From Hemerocallis citrina (taxonomy: Eukaryota > Streptophyta > Magnoliopsida > Asparagales > Asphodelaceae): a stretch of 64,000 nt of DNA. The stretch covers positions 111,049,549-111,113,548 of the forward strand of contig CM030368.1 in assembly GCA_017893485.1 (NCBI GenBank), given 5' to 3'. The first letter of the stretch is position 1. Every line of letters starts with the position of its first letter. The notes below the pieces were generated by a model, which had not been told where the DNA came from, did no database searches, and saw nothing but the letters and a program-made list of their open reading frames with translations. Shown here piece after piece: positions 10,831-22,134 of this stretch. Both the position numbers and the translations under genes were made by a program.

Positions 10831-12427
10831 AGCGGTAACACTTTCCTTGCTATGTTGTTGCTACCGTGGTTGCTATTCTCTTGCCGGAAGAGGAGCGTGA
10901 AGCAAGTAGTTCTTATTGTTATTTGAATTGTCGTATCATCGAGTTCTATTTTTGGTTCATCATCAAGTTTTATTCTTGTTTCATCATTGAATTCTATTCT
11001 TGATTCATCGGCGAATTTGATTCATAGTTTCCTTTTTGTGCCAAGTTTATTCGGATATCATGATGTATTTTCAGAGTTTTATATGCAAGTTTTAGCCATT
11101 CGAGTGCAGAATCTAGAAAATCTTATAGTTTTATAAACCGATTTATAGATTGTGAGATATAGATCTTTTAGTACCAACACGTCGTGACTTCCAGATTACT
11201 GCCTGTGCACTAGACCTGCAGAGAACTGATTGATGGGCATAAATACTGGACTAAGAATTTGTTAAGTGTGTAGGCATTCGATTCAGAAGAGAGTCTACTT
11301 TCTAGAATCTCCGTCGAAACTAGATTTACATTCCCGTAGAAGCAAGGAGTTTTCGTGCAGACGTGTTTTACTGTCCATATTTTTTGATAATGCATTTTTA
11401 TTTTATATATATATATATATTCGTGCATGATAACTGTACTGATACTGTAGATCGAAAGGATACTTCTATATCATGCATTTGCATCTAGCACTTGGTACTT
11501 TCTTGATTATTGTCATGGCTCTATATCATGTATTACATTATCTCTTGATACCTTCCCGATTATTGTTTTGATACTACCATCATATGCTTCATTATTATTG
11601 TAGTCATTGCTATTTTCTTGGGAGACGAAAGTGTTGTATGAAACTAAGTGCCACATAGAACTAAGTGCCACATGGAGCTAAGGTAGCATTTGGCCCAGCT
11701 TAAAATTAGCTTCTCTTCTCCTTTAGAAGGAGAAGCTGGTCCAAACGCATATTTTGAAAAGCTCTACAAAAGGAGTAGTAGCTTATTTTTAATGAAGAAA
11801 AGGAGCTTCAAAAAAAGCCCTCAAGAGCAACTTCTGGCTTCTCCTTCTCTTTTTTTTTACCTGTTCACTTTTTTTGGCTCTTCCCACATATCAAACCCTA
11901 ACAACAAAAATTTTCTCCCTTCTCCTTCCTCGCCGAACATTCGCGACCGGGAAACACCGCCATCGAACCCCGCCTTCGAATGTCGTCGAAGAGTCGCCGT
12001 CGAAGAGTTGCACGCTCACCAGGTATGGTTTCTCATCTTCAAATGATCTAGATTCAATATGAAATTAGATCCATTTTAGATTGTGATTAGATCTATTTTA
12101 GATGACCTTTTACCTACTAATAAAACCTAAAATTAACCCTAGTCTTCTCGTTATTTGAGATTTGTTGAACCAAGGATAAATTGAAGATTTAATGGAAAAA
12201 GAGAAATTAGGGAGAGGAAGATAAAGCTAGGGAGACGATCGGGACTTTCTCGTTATCAAAACAACTGGCTACTATTATTACACTGTGAGACATTGCCATT
12301 ATGAGAAACTAACTTTAGGCCTAGGAAAAAAAAATATTTCCCATCGTAATAAACTTCCTGTAAAGCTTCAAATAAACTAGCAAATAATTTATATTTATTC
12401 TACCTGAAATACAAGCGGTTGTTTTAG

Positions 12428-12821
12428 GTACTTGTACACAAATCTTTATGCAGGAGCTATGTGGGTTGGCACAGAGACTCCCGCAAGCAGTGGAAACTAT
12501 ACCAACACCATAATTCCTTTCAGTTGTTCAAACAAATCTCTGATTCCTTGTGAAACTACTGCTGGAAGTCCTCTTCCATCTCTCGACTATATATTTTCTT
12601 TTGGCGAAGATAACAATAATGATGTTTACGTCCTCACCAGCAAAGGTGTCTACAGAGTAGTTCGACCAAGCCGATGCAATTTCACTTGCTCAAAGGAAAA
12701 TGCAACTGATTATGATAATGTGCCTGCTAGACCTTCTTCTTCATCCACATTCAACCTAGAGAAATTGCAAATTAAGCCATCACTGTGGGTCGTTGCAATC
12801 TTCTTGTTACTTCTTTTTTAG
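12428..12821 (+). pseudogene. HIPL (hedgehog-interacting-like) C-terminal exon fragment
   Basis: An acceptor-like TTTTAG ends at 12427. The frame reads YLYTNLYAGAMWVGTETP, then PLPSLDYIFSFGEDNNND and GVYRVVRPSRCNFTCSKEN, ending in a hydrophobic tail (VVAIFLLLLF) at the stop 12819-12821. This is the C-terminus of plant HIPL1/2: secreted, GPI-anchored, Cys-rich proteins with a glucose/sorbosone dehydrogenase-like beta-propeller. Only the last exon is present, open along its length. It sits inside a transposon, so it is most likely a captured fragment and not a functional gene. Confidence 0.8.
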
Positions 12822-13248
12822 CTTTCCAGTAGAATGTGTGTATAAATATGTACTACTGTATGATATTTGGATGATAAATTGATAGGAATATTTGTTCTTG
12901 GCGAGAAACAGTTTGAATTTTTGTTGTTAACAAAGTTTTGTTATTGCATATAATTTTTATGTACAACATGGCTCTTTTTTTTACGAGTTTTCTAGGTTAT
13001 TCTAAATATTTCATTTATTAGTAATATAAAGATTTTTTTTGTAATTTGATAACTTATATTTTATTCTTAAATAAAATCAAAAGCTCAAATTGAGTATAAA
13101 AGCAGCTTACAATTGATATCTTATGCCAAACAACTTCTAGCTTAAAGGTAGATTTAAAGTTTAAAAAAAAGCTGACTATCCTAACACCTTCAACTTTTAA
13201 TTTCAAAGCTCTACTTTCTGGCTTCTCCTTCTGAAGTAGCGTTAAAGC

Positions 13249-14593
13249 CAGGGGCGTAGCTGCCCATGCCCAGGGGGTGCAGCTGCGCCCCCTGAGATTT
13301 TAAAAAAATTTCAAAAAAAAAACATTTAGTAAAAAAAAATTTAATAAGGATTTATGAGTAGAATTCCCAACCCATTTAGTCATTTACCGATTTACTTTAC
13401 TCTTTTTTCTTCCACTCTTTTGTTTCCACTTTAGTGAACCCAAACCCACTTCATAATGAATTTGTAAGAGGGATTAAAATATACAAGTGATTAGTTGGGT
13501 TTGTAGAGGAGGTCAGAAGAGAGAGAGAGCGAGGAGTCGATCGATTCCAAATCCTATTGTAAGTAAAAAAAATTGTACATTTTGATAATTAGGGTTCATA
13601 TTCTGAAATTTCGTGAATTCATATATGGTAAGATAATTAGATTGCTAATTTCTGTTTCAGTGTTACTGATTTGTTTGAGAATGGACTGAATTAGTATGAT
13701 TTGTAATCAAATTAGAACCCAAATGGGTACAGATTATAGTGTTAATTTCTGTCCCAATTTTGAGCTAATTTCCGAAATTTTTTATATTTAAACACATGGA
13801 GTTTAGAGTTGAATTTATTATATGTGTATCTTATATATGTGAGCAACATTTCCACAAATTTTCATGATATTTGGAGAAAACCCAGGTTCAAGGCGCTACA
13901 TTAAATTTGTACATCACATTATTCAATGCCCAATCTGGTTATTTGTACAAACATATACTATTATGATTCACCTTCATTCTCTTTCTCTTTTCCTCTTTTG
14001 AATTCAACTTACAAATCTCATCGTAAATTCAAAGGTGACCTGAGAGGAGTTCGAGAGGAGTAAGCAATAGATCAAACAACAAACACAAAGTGGGTAACTA
14101 ATTCTAACCATTAGTTTTTACTCTTTCTATGCATGTACTTATGAGATAAACATCTAATGCTTGATGCACTTAATTACTTTGAGGTAGACTGATGATTGAA
14201 GTTGGAAATAGAGAAGGTTTAACTACTAGTTTATTTTAATGGCATTGCTATTACCCGTTGCAACCGTAACAGTAGAGAGTATTTTCTGCAGTGAAAATCA
14301 TCAAGACTTCATTATGAAACTGATTGGGAGATGAGATGATGAATGATTGTTTGGTTGCATATATTGAAAGAGATGCATTGGATGCCATTGACAATGAAGA
14401 TATCATTCAATATTTTCAGAATATGAAATCTCGAAGGATTTTATTGCTAAAGAAAAATGCTATTTAGTGATTGTAATAGTTTGTGACATTTGATAGTAAT
14501 ATATGATATTTTGAGGCTTGCAAATGTGTTTATTATAATTTTTTTAATAGTAAGTGTCGCGCCCCCTAGATGGAAATCCTGGCTACGCCACTG
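13249..14593 (+). mobile_element. hAT-type non-autonomous element, copy 1
   Basis: The left end CAGGGGCGTAGC and the inverted right end CAGTGGCGTAGC are flanked by an exact 8-bp duplication, GTTAAAGC (13241-13248 and 14594-14601). It lies inside the Harbinger-like element. It contains a fossil of the transposase C-terminus (14246-14467). A near-identical copy in inverse orientation lies at 31946-33291. Confidence 0.88.
14246..14467 (+). pseudogene. hAT (TTF-type) transposase C-terminal fossil
   Basis: Conceptual reading gives LPVATVTVE, VFSAVKIIKTSL, LGDEMMNDCLVAYIERD, then DNEDIIQYFQNMKSRR. This matches the C-terminal dimerisation region of plant TTF-type zinc finger/hAT proteins. A frameshift near 14276 and stops after KTSL break it. 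Only this short end of the transposase remains. Confidence 0.75.
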
Positions 14594-15610
14594 GTTAAAG
14601 CCCAAAAAAAGCTAGGCCAAACGCAACCTAAGTGTCACGTAGAACTAAGTGTCATTTCGTAAGAATCGACTGGGGCCACCTATAGAGTCTGCAGGGTTCA
14701 CCTCTAGAATCAGTGAGGGCTACCTCTAGAAATTGCAGGGGTCACCTCTAGAATCCAATATCCTAAGAAGTGATATGACTACCTTGATACCATCGTTCCC
14801 ACTGATTGCACCAACTGCATGTTCATGATTAATCGTAGTAAAAGATTAACAAGTCGAGGTAATAAAGGGTATGACTTAGTAGTGGACAATATAGGAGAGT
14901 GTACTCGGAAAGGGCCCGTGTTTCCCGAATTACAAGATTACATAATTCTTGATTCTTGATTAATGGACTCTTGATTATAGTATACCGATGGGTATCTACT
15001 GTTTACTGTTTATTGTCATTGTTCTCGAATATACATAATCCTGTAAAAATTCACCACTTAAGTCCAAACATTCACTTGATTTACATTCACCCGAACTTGT
15101 GGTATGAGACACAAGATTACATGCATTAGATAGGTTAGTAAACTGATAGACGAATGACACTGAACATTGACCCTGGTACTCATTACATTATTCACTGAAT
15201 ACTAATTCCTAATTACTGATCACTGTTTTACCGATTGATTATACTTTACAGTCATGATTATACTTTACCGATTATTGATTTCAATTGCATCGTACATGAT
15301 CATACTGTTCCAGTTCCTTGCTTCTTTCCATATTGAATTGTATTGTTTTCTATTGTATTGCTTGATGCTACTTACTATGTGAAGCTTGCTCTAACGGACT
15401 GACCCCACCCCTCTCCGCCCAAACTTCAGATAATGTTCATACAGGTATCGATGACGAAATACCAGAGGAACTAGATGAGCAAACTTTCCAGACAACCGTG
15501 ATGGAATTGCTAGTGCTATTTCTTTACTTTCAAGTCACTATTTTATCTAGCTAGTCATAGCGAACTATTTATTGCATTGTATTTCTTTCAATACAATATA
15601 TTCTCGAGGA

Positions 15611-15957
15611 TTTCGACCCGAGTTTTAAGTATCTTGGACATTGTTTTAAATTTTGGCCACATCGACCAAAATTTCGTATCGACAACCTTGCTGATACGAA
15701 ATCACATATTTTAGTGAACATTTCGTTTGAACCCTGAAAAGTTAAAATATCGGCCGATAAGTTCAAATTTTCACCCAAAATTGTATCGGCCGTAATATTG
15801 AAATTTTGGGCCTCAAGTTGTAAGGTAGGTTTGGGTTTTTTCTTGTGCATTTGGGGTAAATTAACCCATTATCCTATACCTAAAATCCAAAACATAACCC
15901 TAATTCCCAATTCCTTTCTCAATCTCTCTTCTTTCTTCACTCTTCAGTCGCCCCTCT
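15611..15957. other. Gene-free ATCGGCC-rich segment
   Basis: Contains diverged inverted phrases such as ATATCGGCCGATA and TGTATCGGCCG. It ends in a CT-rich leader-like stretch that continues past the solo LTR at 17233. The only ORF, on the minus strand, has no recognisable motif. Confidence 0.3.
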
Positions 15958-17232
15958 TGTAACGCCCCAAACATGAACCTTTTTTTTCCAATGATCTACA
16001 ACTAACCTACTACTCATCAACATCATTTCTTACTTAGATAAATATCCAAATTCAATTCTTTCAAAATCTATGCCACTTTAAACATAAACTAAGATAATTA
16101 TATTTTAAATAAAATTTTGGCAGAGTTTTCCCTGAAATATTAGCCCTTTTACAGAATTTCCTTACGGAAATCTGCAAACAATCACGCAAAACAATTCATA
16201 ATAAATTTTTTTACATAACACGACATATACATAAAATATAAGAACTCATACTCACCTGAGGAAACCCGAAGATTGTATAAGCTTTCCACTATTGCTCCCC
16301 GAACACGGTTTTTCTCCTATTACCATGTTATAACACTAATTAGGGCTTAAAATATTCAATACCAATTAATGCTAATTATTTATATCTCCATATCTCCAAC
16401 CATATCAAATCGCTCCTATCCCATTGCTACAGTCACTCTAATTCCTCACAGGCATTTCATCGAATGCCTGACGTGCATACAATATATGCACAAATCTCAA
16501 ATTCTAATAACTAGGTTTCTCGTCCATAAAAATCACTAAAAATCACCTGATATTAATCTAAGGGTCTACTACAATTTCTACAATTATTAGTGAGATAATT
16601 ATAACATTATTAACTTTCCTTATATAAACCCAAAATCCTAATTTATAAGCAACTTGCAAAATCTCCAATAATTTGCTAATTTCTTGCTTCTATAATACCC
16701 AACACCTCCTAATCTCCTTACTACAATATTTTTATTCAATATAAATTAAAATCACTTAATTCCATACAAATAAAATAAAATAGGGTATACCTTCTCGTTG
16801 TTTTTCTCCAAATTGAAGCCACCATGAGGAATGTAACCCTTCAGTTAGCCTACCCCTAATTTTAATCGAAATTTTATGAAGAAAACCTCGGGATTTGGCA
16901 TGGGGAAATTGGCCGTAGTTGGGTTTCGATTTCGGTCGAAAAGAAATGGGGAAGCGATGTGATCGAAATGAAGAGGAAGAAGAAAAGAAAAGGAAAAAGG
17001 AAAAATTAACCATAGGCCCCTATTTGAGTCTTTTATTATTCATATGTCCCTATACTTCTTTTTTTCATATAAAATCCCATAAAACCAACTCCACCGAATA
17101 AATAAATTAATTAAAAAATATATATAAAATAAAATTGCATATTTATGCATAATAATAACAATAACAATATTTGATAACAATAAAAGAATTACAAATGACT
17201 ATTTTTAAATTATAAAATAGGAGGGTGTTACA
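15958..17232 (-). mobile_element. Solo LTR (1275 bp), target duplication CCTCT
   Basis: It starts TGTAACGCCCCAAAC and ends GGGTGTTACA, flanked by perfect 5-bp copies of CCTCT (15953-15957 and 17233-17237). No PBS, PPT or coding region is present. The orientation is inferred from a leader-like TC-rich stretch on the minus strand. Confidence 0.82.
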
Positions 17233-17237
17233 CCTCT

Positions 17238-17977
17238 TTCTCCCCTTCTTCGACTCTCTCTCTTCGTCTTCGATTCTTCATCGTCACCAAAAAGTCAACA
17301 ACAGCAACAACCCTCTCTTCTTCTTCGTCGCCAATAACTGAACAACCTACTCACTATTAAGGCACTAGTAACACTCGCTCTCTTTGTCTTCTTCTACTGT
17401 TCTACAGTAGTGCGCTGCTCACACTCTCTCTTCTTCATCATCGCCAACAACAGCAACAGCCCGCTCACTCTCTCACTTCATCTTCGTCACCAATAACTAA
17501 ACAACCCGCTCGCTCTCTCTGTCTTCTTCTGCAGTAGCCCACTGTTCTTCTTCATCACCAACAACAGCCCATTGAGCCGACTTTCTCTCTTCTTCTTCTT
17601 TGTCTTCGTTTTCTTTTCTGTTCTTGCACCTCCTTTCTTCCTCCGATAGCTTTTCTTTCATGTATTTTTTAATAGTTTTTTTTTAGTAATTTGTTACCCG
17701 AACTTTCAAGCTATCTTCGGTGCTATTTAATTTTTTTGCCTATTTGTTATATGCTCACTGAAATAGAAGACACCTAATGAGTGCCTTTGTAGCACAGTGG
17801 CACTTCCTTTGTGGTTGTTCATGAGTGTTTGCAATAGAAATATAGAATTTATTGCTAATGAGTAATGACTAATGTTAACTGAAAAGGATCGTTAAGGAAT
17901 AAGACTTAGAGTTTTTACCTTCATTGGACTCAAATGATGATACTTGAACATCCGAGTTGGAAAGTGAGGAATATGAG
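17238..17977 (+). other. CT-rich then AT-rich gene-free segment
   Basis: 17238-17640 is strongly pyrimidine-rich (CTTCTTCTTCGTC, CTCTCTCTTC runs with AACAACAGCAACA) and continues the stretch before the solo LTR. 17640-17977 is AT-rich with a short acidic-looking reading near 17930-17975. I recognise no gene. Confidence 0.3.
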
Positions 17978-20470
17978 TGTAACCCCTATTTCTCATTATT
18001 TGTATTTTTAATTATATTTAATAAAATTCTTGATTTATTTATTTTATTTTTTGTTACATTTATTTTCATTTCTTTGTATGGTGTATTGTGTTCCTCTCTC
18101 TTGTGATTCATTCTCTGTTTGATTCAGCTTTTTATTCTCTTTATTGATCTACAATTTGTTCTTGATCTTGTCTATTGTTTAAACCTATTTCATAACTTAA
18201 TTGTCTCTTATTGGATTCTTTTCTCTCTATTGGATACTACCCAGTTCACCCAAACCCATATTGTCCCTGTATAAACTCCCTAATTGAACCCTAACCCTTA
18301 TTACCAAACCCTAATCCTATTCTCTCTCCCTCTCTATCCCTCACCTTCATCTCTCTCGATCTCCCCCCTCCCCACCCTGCCTCCTTGCTGTCTTCGACTT
18401 GCTCCGACGTCGGCAGACACCCCCGACCACCGCAGCACCCCTCTCCTCCTTCCCTCATCTGCTGCATCACCCCCACCCCGTGCTTCCCTGTCCTTGCTAC
18501 AGCGCTGCGACCGCCGTTCACCGTTGGGCAGCACCTCCCCTTGCACTGTCTTCATCGTCGTCGTTTCCCTGTGCAGAGCCGTCAACGCCCCAGGCTGCTG
18601 CTGCCGCTCTTGTTGTTGTCTCTTTGTGTGTGTGTGCGTACGTCATGTGCACGTGAATCCGGTGGTGTGATTCTCGTTTTCGTCTTTCGTTCGTTGTGTT
18701 CGTTATTCAGGATCCATTCCCGTTATTCTGTTCTTCGTTTCCATCATCTTCATAACAGGCAAGTAGCTTGTACATGTTCTTTTTGTCATACAAGTTAATA
18801 CCGTAAGTAATCTAGTATGAAAATATTTGTACTCTCATGGTGATCCTATTTTGTTAGGTTAACCATTGACATCATCTCTTGAGCATGAGTAGTTACAATA
18901 ATTGACACCCGTCGAATGAAAACAATTATATTAGTGGACATCTTGACTGTATGTTGTTTGTGACACACCGTATGTTGTAGATGACTATTGCATAGATGTT
19001 TGTTGGATGTATGATATCATTATAGACTATCTATACACATGACATGCTGATTTGAGTAACCCACATATCTCATACTTTGTATGACATCTTAGATTGGACC
19101 GTTTGTAATTAAGTTGTTTGATAAAATGTTTAAAAGAACTTTTGTTCACTGTTGTCCTATTTTGTACAGTAATTTCGACCCTGTTAACATCAGTAAAATA
19201 AATAAGTTTGTGAACGTGGATTGTAGCCTTTGTTTTATAGTTTTTAGAACTTTCGACGGATCTGAATTCCGATTTTTGATGCATGAGTTATTTCTGTTTT
19301 ACTGCAGTCATATCGTATATTCCAGATTCTAAACTATATGTATTCTGTATGGAATTTTATTTTAAAACTAATATTAAAAGTAGAATTTGAACTCTATATT
19401 TTGCTGAGTATGTTTAGATATGACTGGGAGAAATCCCTAATTTTTGTTGAATTAGTTAATGACTTTTGTATCTCATTTCATCCTTATGAAACCAATCGAT
19501 ATGTTTTCAAATTGCATGTTGTTCAGTATAGAACTATATTTTCAACCTGATCCTATTTGTTTTTTATGAAAACTTTGTGAATAAGAGTTGTAGCCTGATT
19601 TGTCTATTTTATCAACCTTTTGACGGATCTAGATTTTGAATTATATTTTATGAATTATTTAATTTTGGCACTGCTATGTCTGAACTTTCAGAATCAAGAT
19701 TTTGTTGCATTACTCTGTTTTCCCAATTTTGTTGACCAGACTATCTATAATATAAATTCATGATATTTTATATTTTGAAACTAGATATGTTAGGAAATCT
19801 TCTAGATTTTTCTCAGATTTAATTATGATGATTTTAAACTCTTTTCTTGCTTATAAACAAAATTTTGCATTTTCTGGCTGAACACGATTTCTGTATTAAA
19901 TGCTATTTTCAACCCTATTTCTGTGGTTGATATGTGACTTATATATATGTTATGGAATCGACAGAGAGTCTAGTTTCTAGATTTTCTGACGGATCTAGGT
20001 TTGCTATTATTTAGCAGTGGGAATCTCAGATTTGGTACAGTAGTGTCTTATTGTCCAGAACTGAAAAAATGTCGTTGTTTTAACTATTATGAGTTGTTTT
20101 TATCAACCGTTGCAATCACTATTTCATATTAGACTTATTTCCTGTTCTTGCGATGTTTTTAGCCTATTTATATTTGTTCACACATGTATAGTAATAATAA
20201 AAGAAATCAAGTCGGGATTTTTAAGGGAAAAGATCGAGTAGTGGACAATGTAGAAATGCATATTCAGAAGGGACTCGTTTTCCCACTATTTACTGTGGTA
20301 CCTACTATTTATCTCTGGATGCATGAGAGCATGATCCATGAAACTATTTGTTATTACTGTTACTGTTACTGTTTGTCTAAATATATTTCCCTATAGAAGT
20401 TTCACTACAAAATCATAAAACGAAACTGTTTACTGTAGCAACCTTGTGGTAAAAACTGTTTGCCATTACT

Positions 20471-20471
<1 letters not shown>

Positions 20472-20509
<38 letters not shown>
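20472..20509. repeat. (AT)n microsatellite
   Basis: About 19 AT repeats lie immediately left of the TA-flanked repeat copy A. Confidence 0.95.
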
Positions 20510-20510
<1 letters not shown>

Positions 20511-20512
<2 letters not shown>

Positions 20513-21090
20513 TAGATTTGCTAGATTTGCCCGTAGGCACGTGCCTACACCACATATTCAGAACGATATAGCATATGAAAGTCTTGTAAACAGTAAAACA
20601 ACAATTATGTAGCTCAAGTTTGAATAGTAAAACAATAATTAGTTGTAAATAAAAGTCTATGTTTCCATTAGTATATGTTCAAAAATAATTATAAATGGGG
20701 GTGTAAAATCCAACTTCTTAGAACTTTGAGTGTGGAAAATAATGAAATTTAACTGTTGATGAGATATTTGCTATTTTCAATGTAACATGAATAATAAAAA
20801 AAATTCAATGTAATATGAGCAATAAAAAATGCATAAAAAACCAGAAAATTTACAAATCTAAAATTTGAAAATATAAATTTCTGAGTAAATAGAGAGGGAA
20901 TGAGAGCGAGATAAGAGAGAGAGAGAAATAAATAAATAAATAAAGGAGTTGTTTGGGGGATTTAAATTTGAGTTTTGGGAGGAAAACTTTTGGGCGGGAA
21001 AATATGTTTTGTGAGGTTAGATCTGGACCATTGATTTCAACCCTATTGAATGAGAGCCACTTGATAGCTTTCTTTGTGTTATTATATAGA
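20511..21090 (+). repeat. TA-flanked interspersed repeat, copy A
   Basis: Begins ACTAGATTTGCTAGATTTGCCCGTAGGCACGTG-like and ends TTTGTGTTATTATATAGATA, with AT microsatellite on both sides. Copy B is at 21457-21992. Both share a (GA)n-AAATAAATAAATAAAGGAGTTG block. No coding capacity. The class is uncertain: possibly a Helitron-like or Micron-like non-autonomous element. Confidence 0.7.
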
Positions 21091-21456
21091 TATATATATC
21101 TTTTTAGAAATTACGGGGTGTTACAGTCTTGCTCAAATTTTTTCTTTATCATGCTAACTTTTTTTGTGTAAGTTGACTATGGTAATCTGCATTTTATTCT
21201 AATAGTCTGGCATTTTCATTAGCATTTAGCTCATTTGGATACTCTTCTAGAAGACAACAAAGAGGCATCTACGAAGAGCTGTCATGATTATAATGTACGG
21301 ACCTTGTGCATTTATGAACATCAACCTATTGATTTGATCAAGGGTACCTCTTTAGGTTCATGCATACTCTATGGTTTTTGTGCATGGTTTTATAGATACT
21401 TTGTTCATTACATATTATTCCTTGTCCATGAGTTCAAAATGAAAATTTGTTGATTT

Positions 21457-21992
21457 ACTAGATTTGCCCGTGGGCACGTGTCTACGGCACGTCTTCGGAA
21501 CGATACAACATATAAAAGTCTTGTAAATAGTAAAACAATAATTATGTAGCTCAGGTTTGAATAGTAAAACAATAATTAGTTGTAAATAAAAGTCCATGTT
21601 TCCATTTAGTATATGTTGAAAAATAATTATAAATGAGGGTATAAAATCCAACTTCTTAGAACTTTGAGTGTGGAAAATGATGAAATTTAACTGTTCATGA
21701 GATATTTGTTATTTTCAACATAACATGAACAATAAAAAAATGCATAAAAATCTGGAAATTTACGAACTTAAAATCTGAAAAAATAAATTTCCGAGTAAAT
21801 AGAGAAAGAAAGAAAGAGAGAGAGAGAGAAATAAATAAATAAAGGAGTTGTTTTGGGGAATTTGAATTTGAGTTTTGGGGGGAAACTTTTGGACGGGAAA
21901 ATATGTTTTGTGAGGTTAGATCTGGACCATTAATTTTAATCCTATTGAATGAGAGCCACTTAATAGCTTTCTTTGTGTTTTATTATATAGAT
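21457..21992 (+). repeat. TA-flanked interspersed repeat, copy B
   Basis: Same orientation as copy A and highly similar from ACTAGATTTGCCCGTGGGCA to TTATTATATAG. It carries the same internal AG-rich microsatellite and the TAGATCTGGACCATT phrase. It has several indels relative to copy A, so neither is very young. Confidence 0.7.
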
Positions 21993-22134
21993 CTTACATA
22001 CTTGAGAAGTATCAAAGATGAAGCCATGACTGAGGTCTTCACTGTTCTGTATTATCCAGTTTATGTTATGAGGATGAACGTGTAGTGATGAAGACTGTTT
22101 ATTGTTATTAGTAATTTATATTTGAAAGTATATA

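Larger units (their letters stand above)
11682..14628 (+). mobile_element. PIF/Harbinger-like non-autonomous element carrying a gene fragment
   Basis: The left end GGTAGCATTTGGCCCAGCTT and the inverted right end GGTTGCGTTTGGCCTAGCTT match. They are flanked by the 3-bp duplication TAA (11679-11681 and 14629-14631), typical of PIF/Harbinger elements. Subterminal blocks with TTCTCCTTCTGAAG-like sequence are shared in inverse orientation. Without the nested hAT element it is about 1.6 kb. It encodes no transposase but holds a HIPL exon (12428-12821). A possible donor, ACCAG before GTATGG at 12022/12023, ends a CT-rich exon-like segment. Confidence 0.75.
10831..15610 (+). other. LTR-like remnant split by a DNA transposon
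   Basis: Flanks of the insertion at 11682-14628 join smoothly: ACTAAGTGCCACATGGAGC on the left and AAGTGTCACGTAGAACTAAG on the right are copies of one repeated phrase. The right part ends with GGACTGACCCCACCCC, TTCATACAGGTATCGATGACG and an AT-rich tail. This resembles the U5 end of chromovirus-type LTRs, such as the solo LTR at 46409-49109 (GGCTGACCCCCG then GTTGCAGG). No genes were seen in it. It lacks a recognisable terminal CA, so it is truncated. Confidence 0.4.
17978..21125 (+). mobile_element. LTR-like block with TGTAAC...GTTACA ends
   Basis: It begins TGTAACCCCTATTTCTC and ends TTACGGGGTGTTACA, the palindromic termini shared by the solo LTRs in this window. A TATAAACTCCC box near 18272 is followed by AACCCTAACCC and a long CT-rich leader (18300-18600). 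That leader gives a spurious Ser/Pro-rich ORF. A TA-flanked repeat is inserted near its end. Flanking pentamers (ATGAG, GTCTT) do not match, so the LTR ends or a later rearrangement are unresolved. Confidence 0.5.

Noticed and set aside
17930..17978. Acidic C-terminus-like reading resembling a hAT transposase end
   Set aside because: Very short, contains a stop, and abuts an LTR; not supportable.
18284..18798. Overlapping Ser/Pro/Cys-rich ORFs
   Set aside because: Product of a CT-rich LTR leader after a TATA box; no conserved motif.
21235..21453. Possible upstream LAMMER kinase exon (HDYNVRTLCIYEH reading)
   Set aside because: Similarity is too weak by eye to separate from chance; left for a database search.
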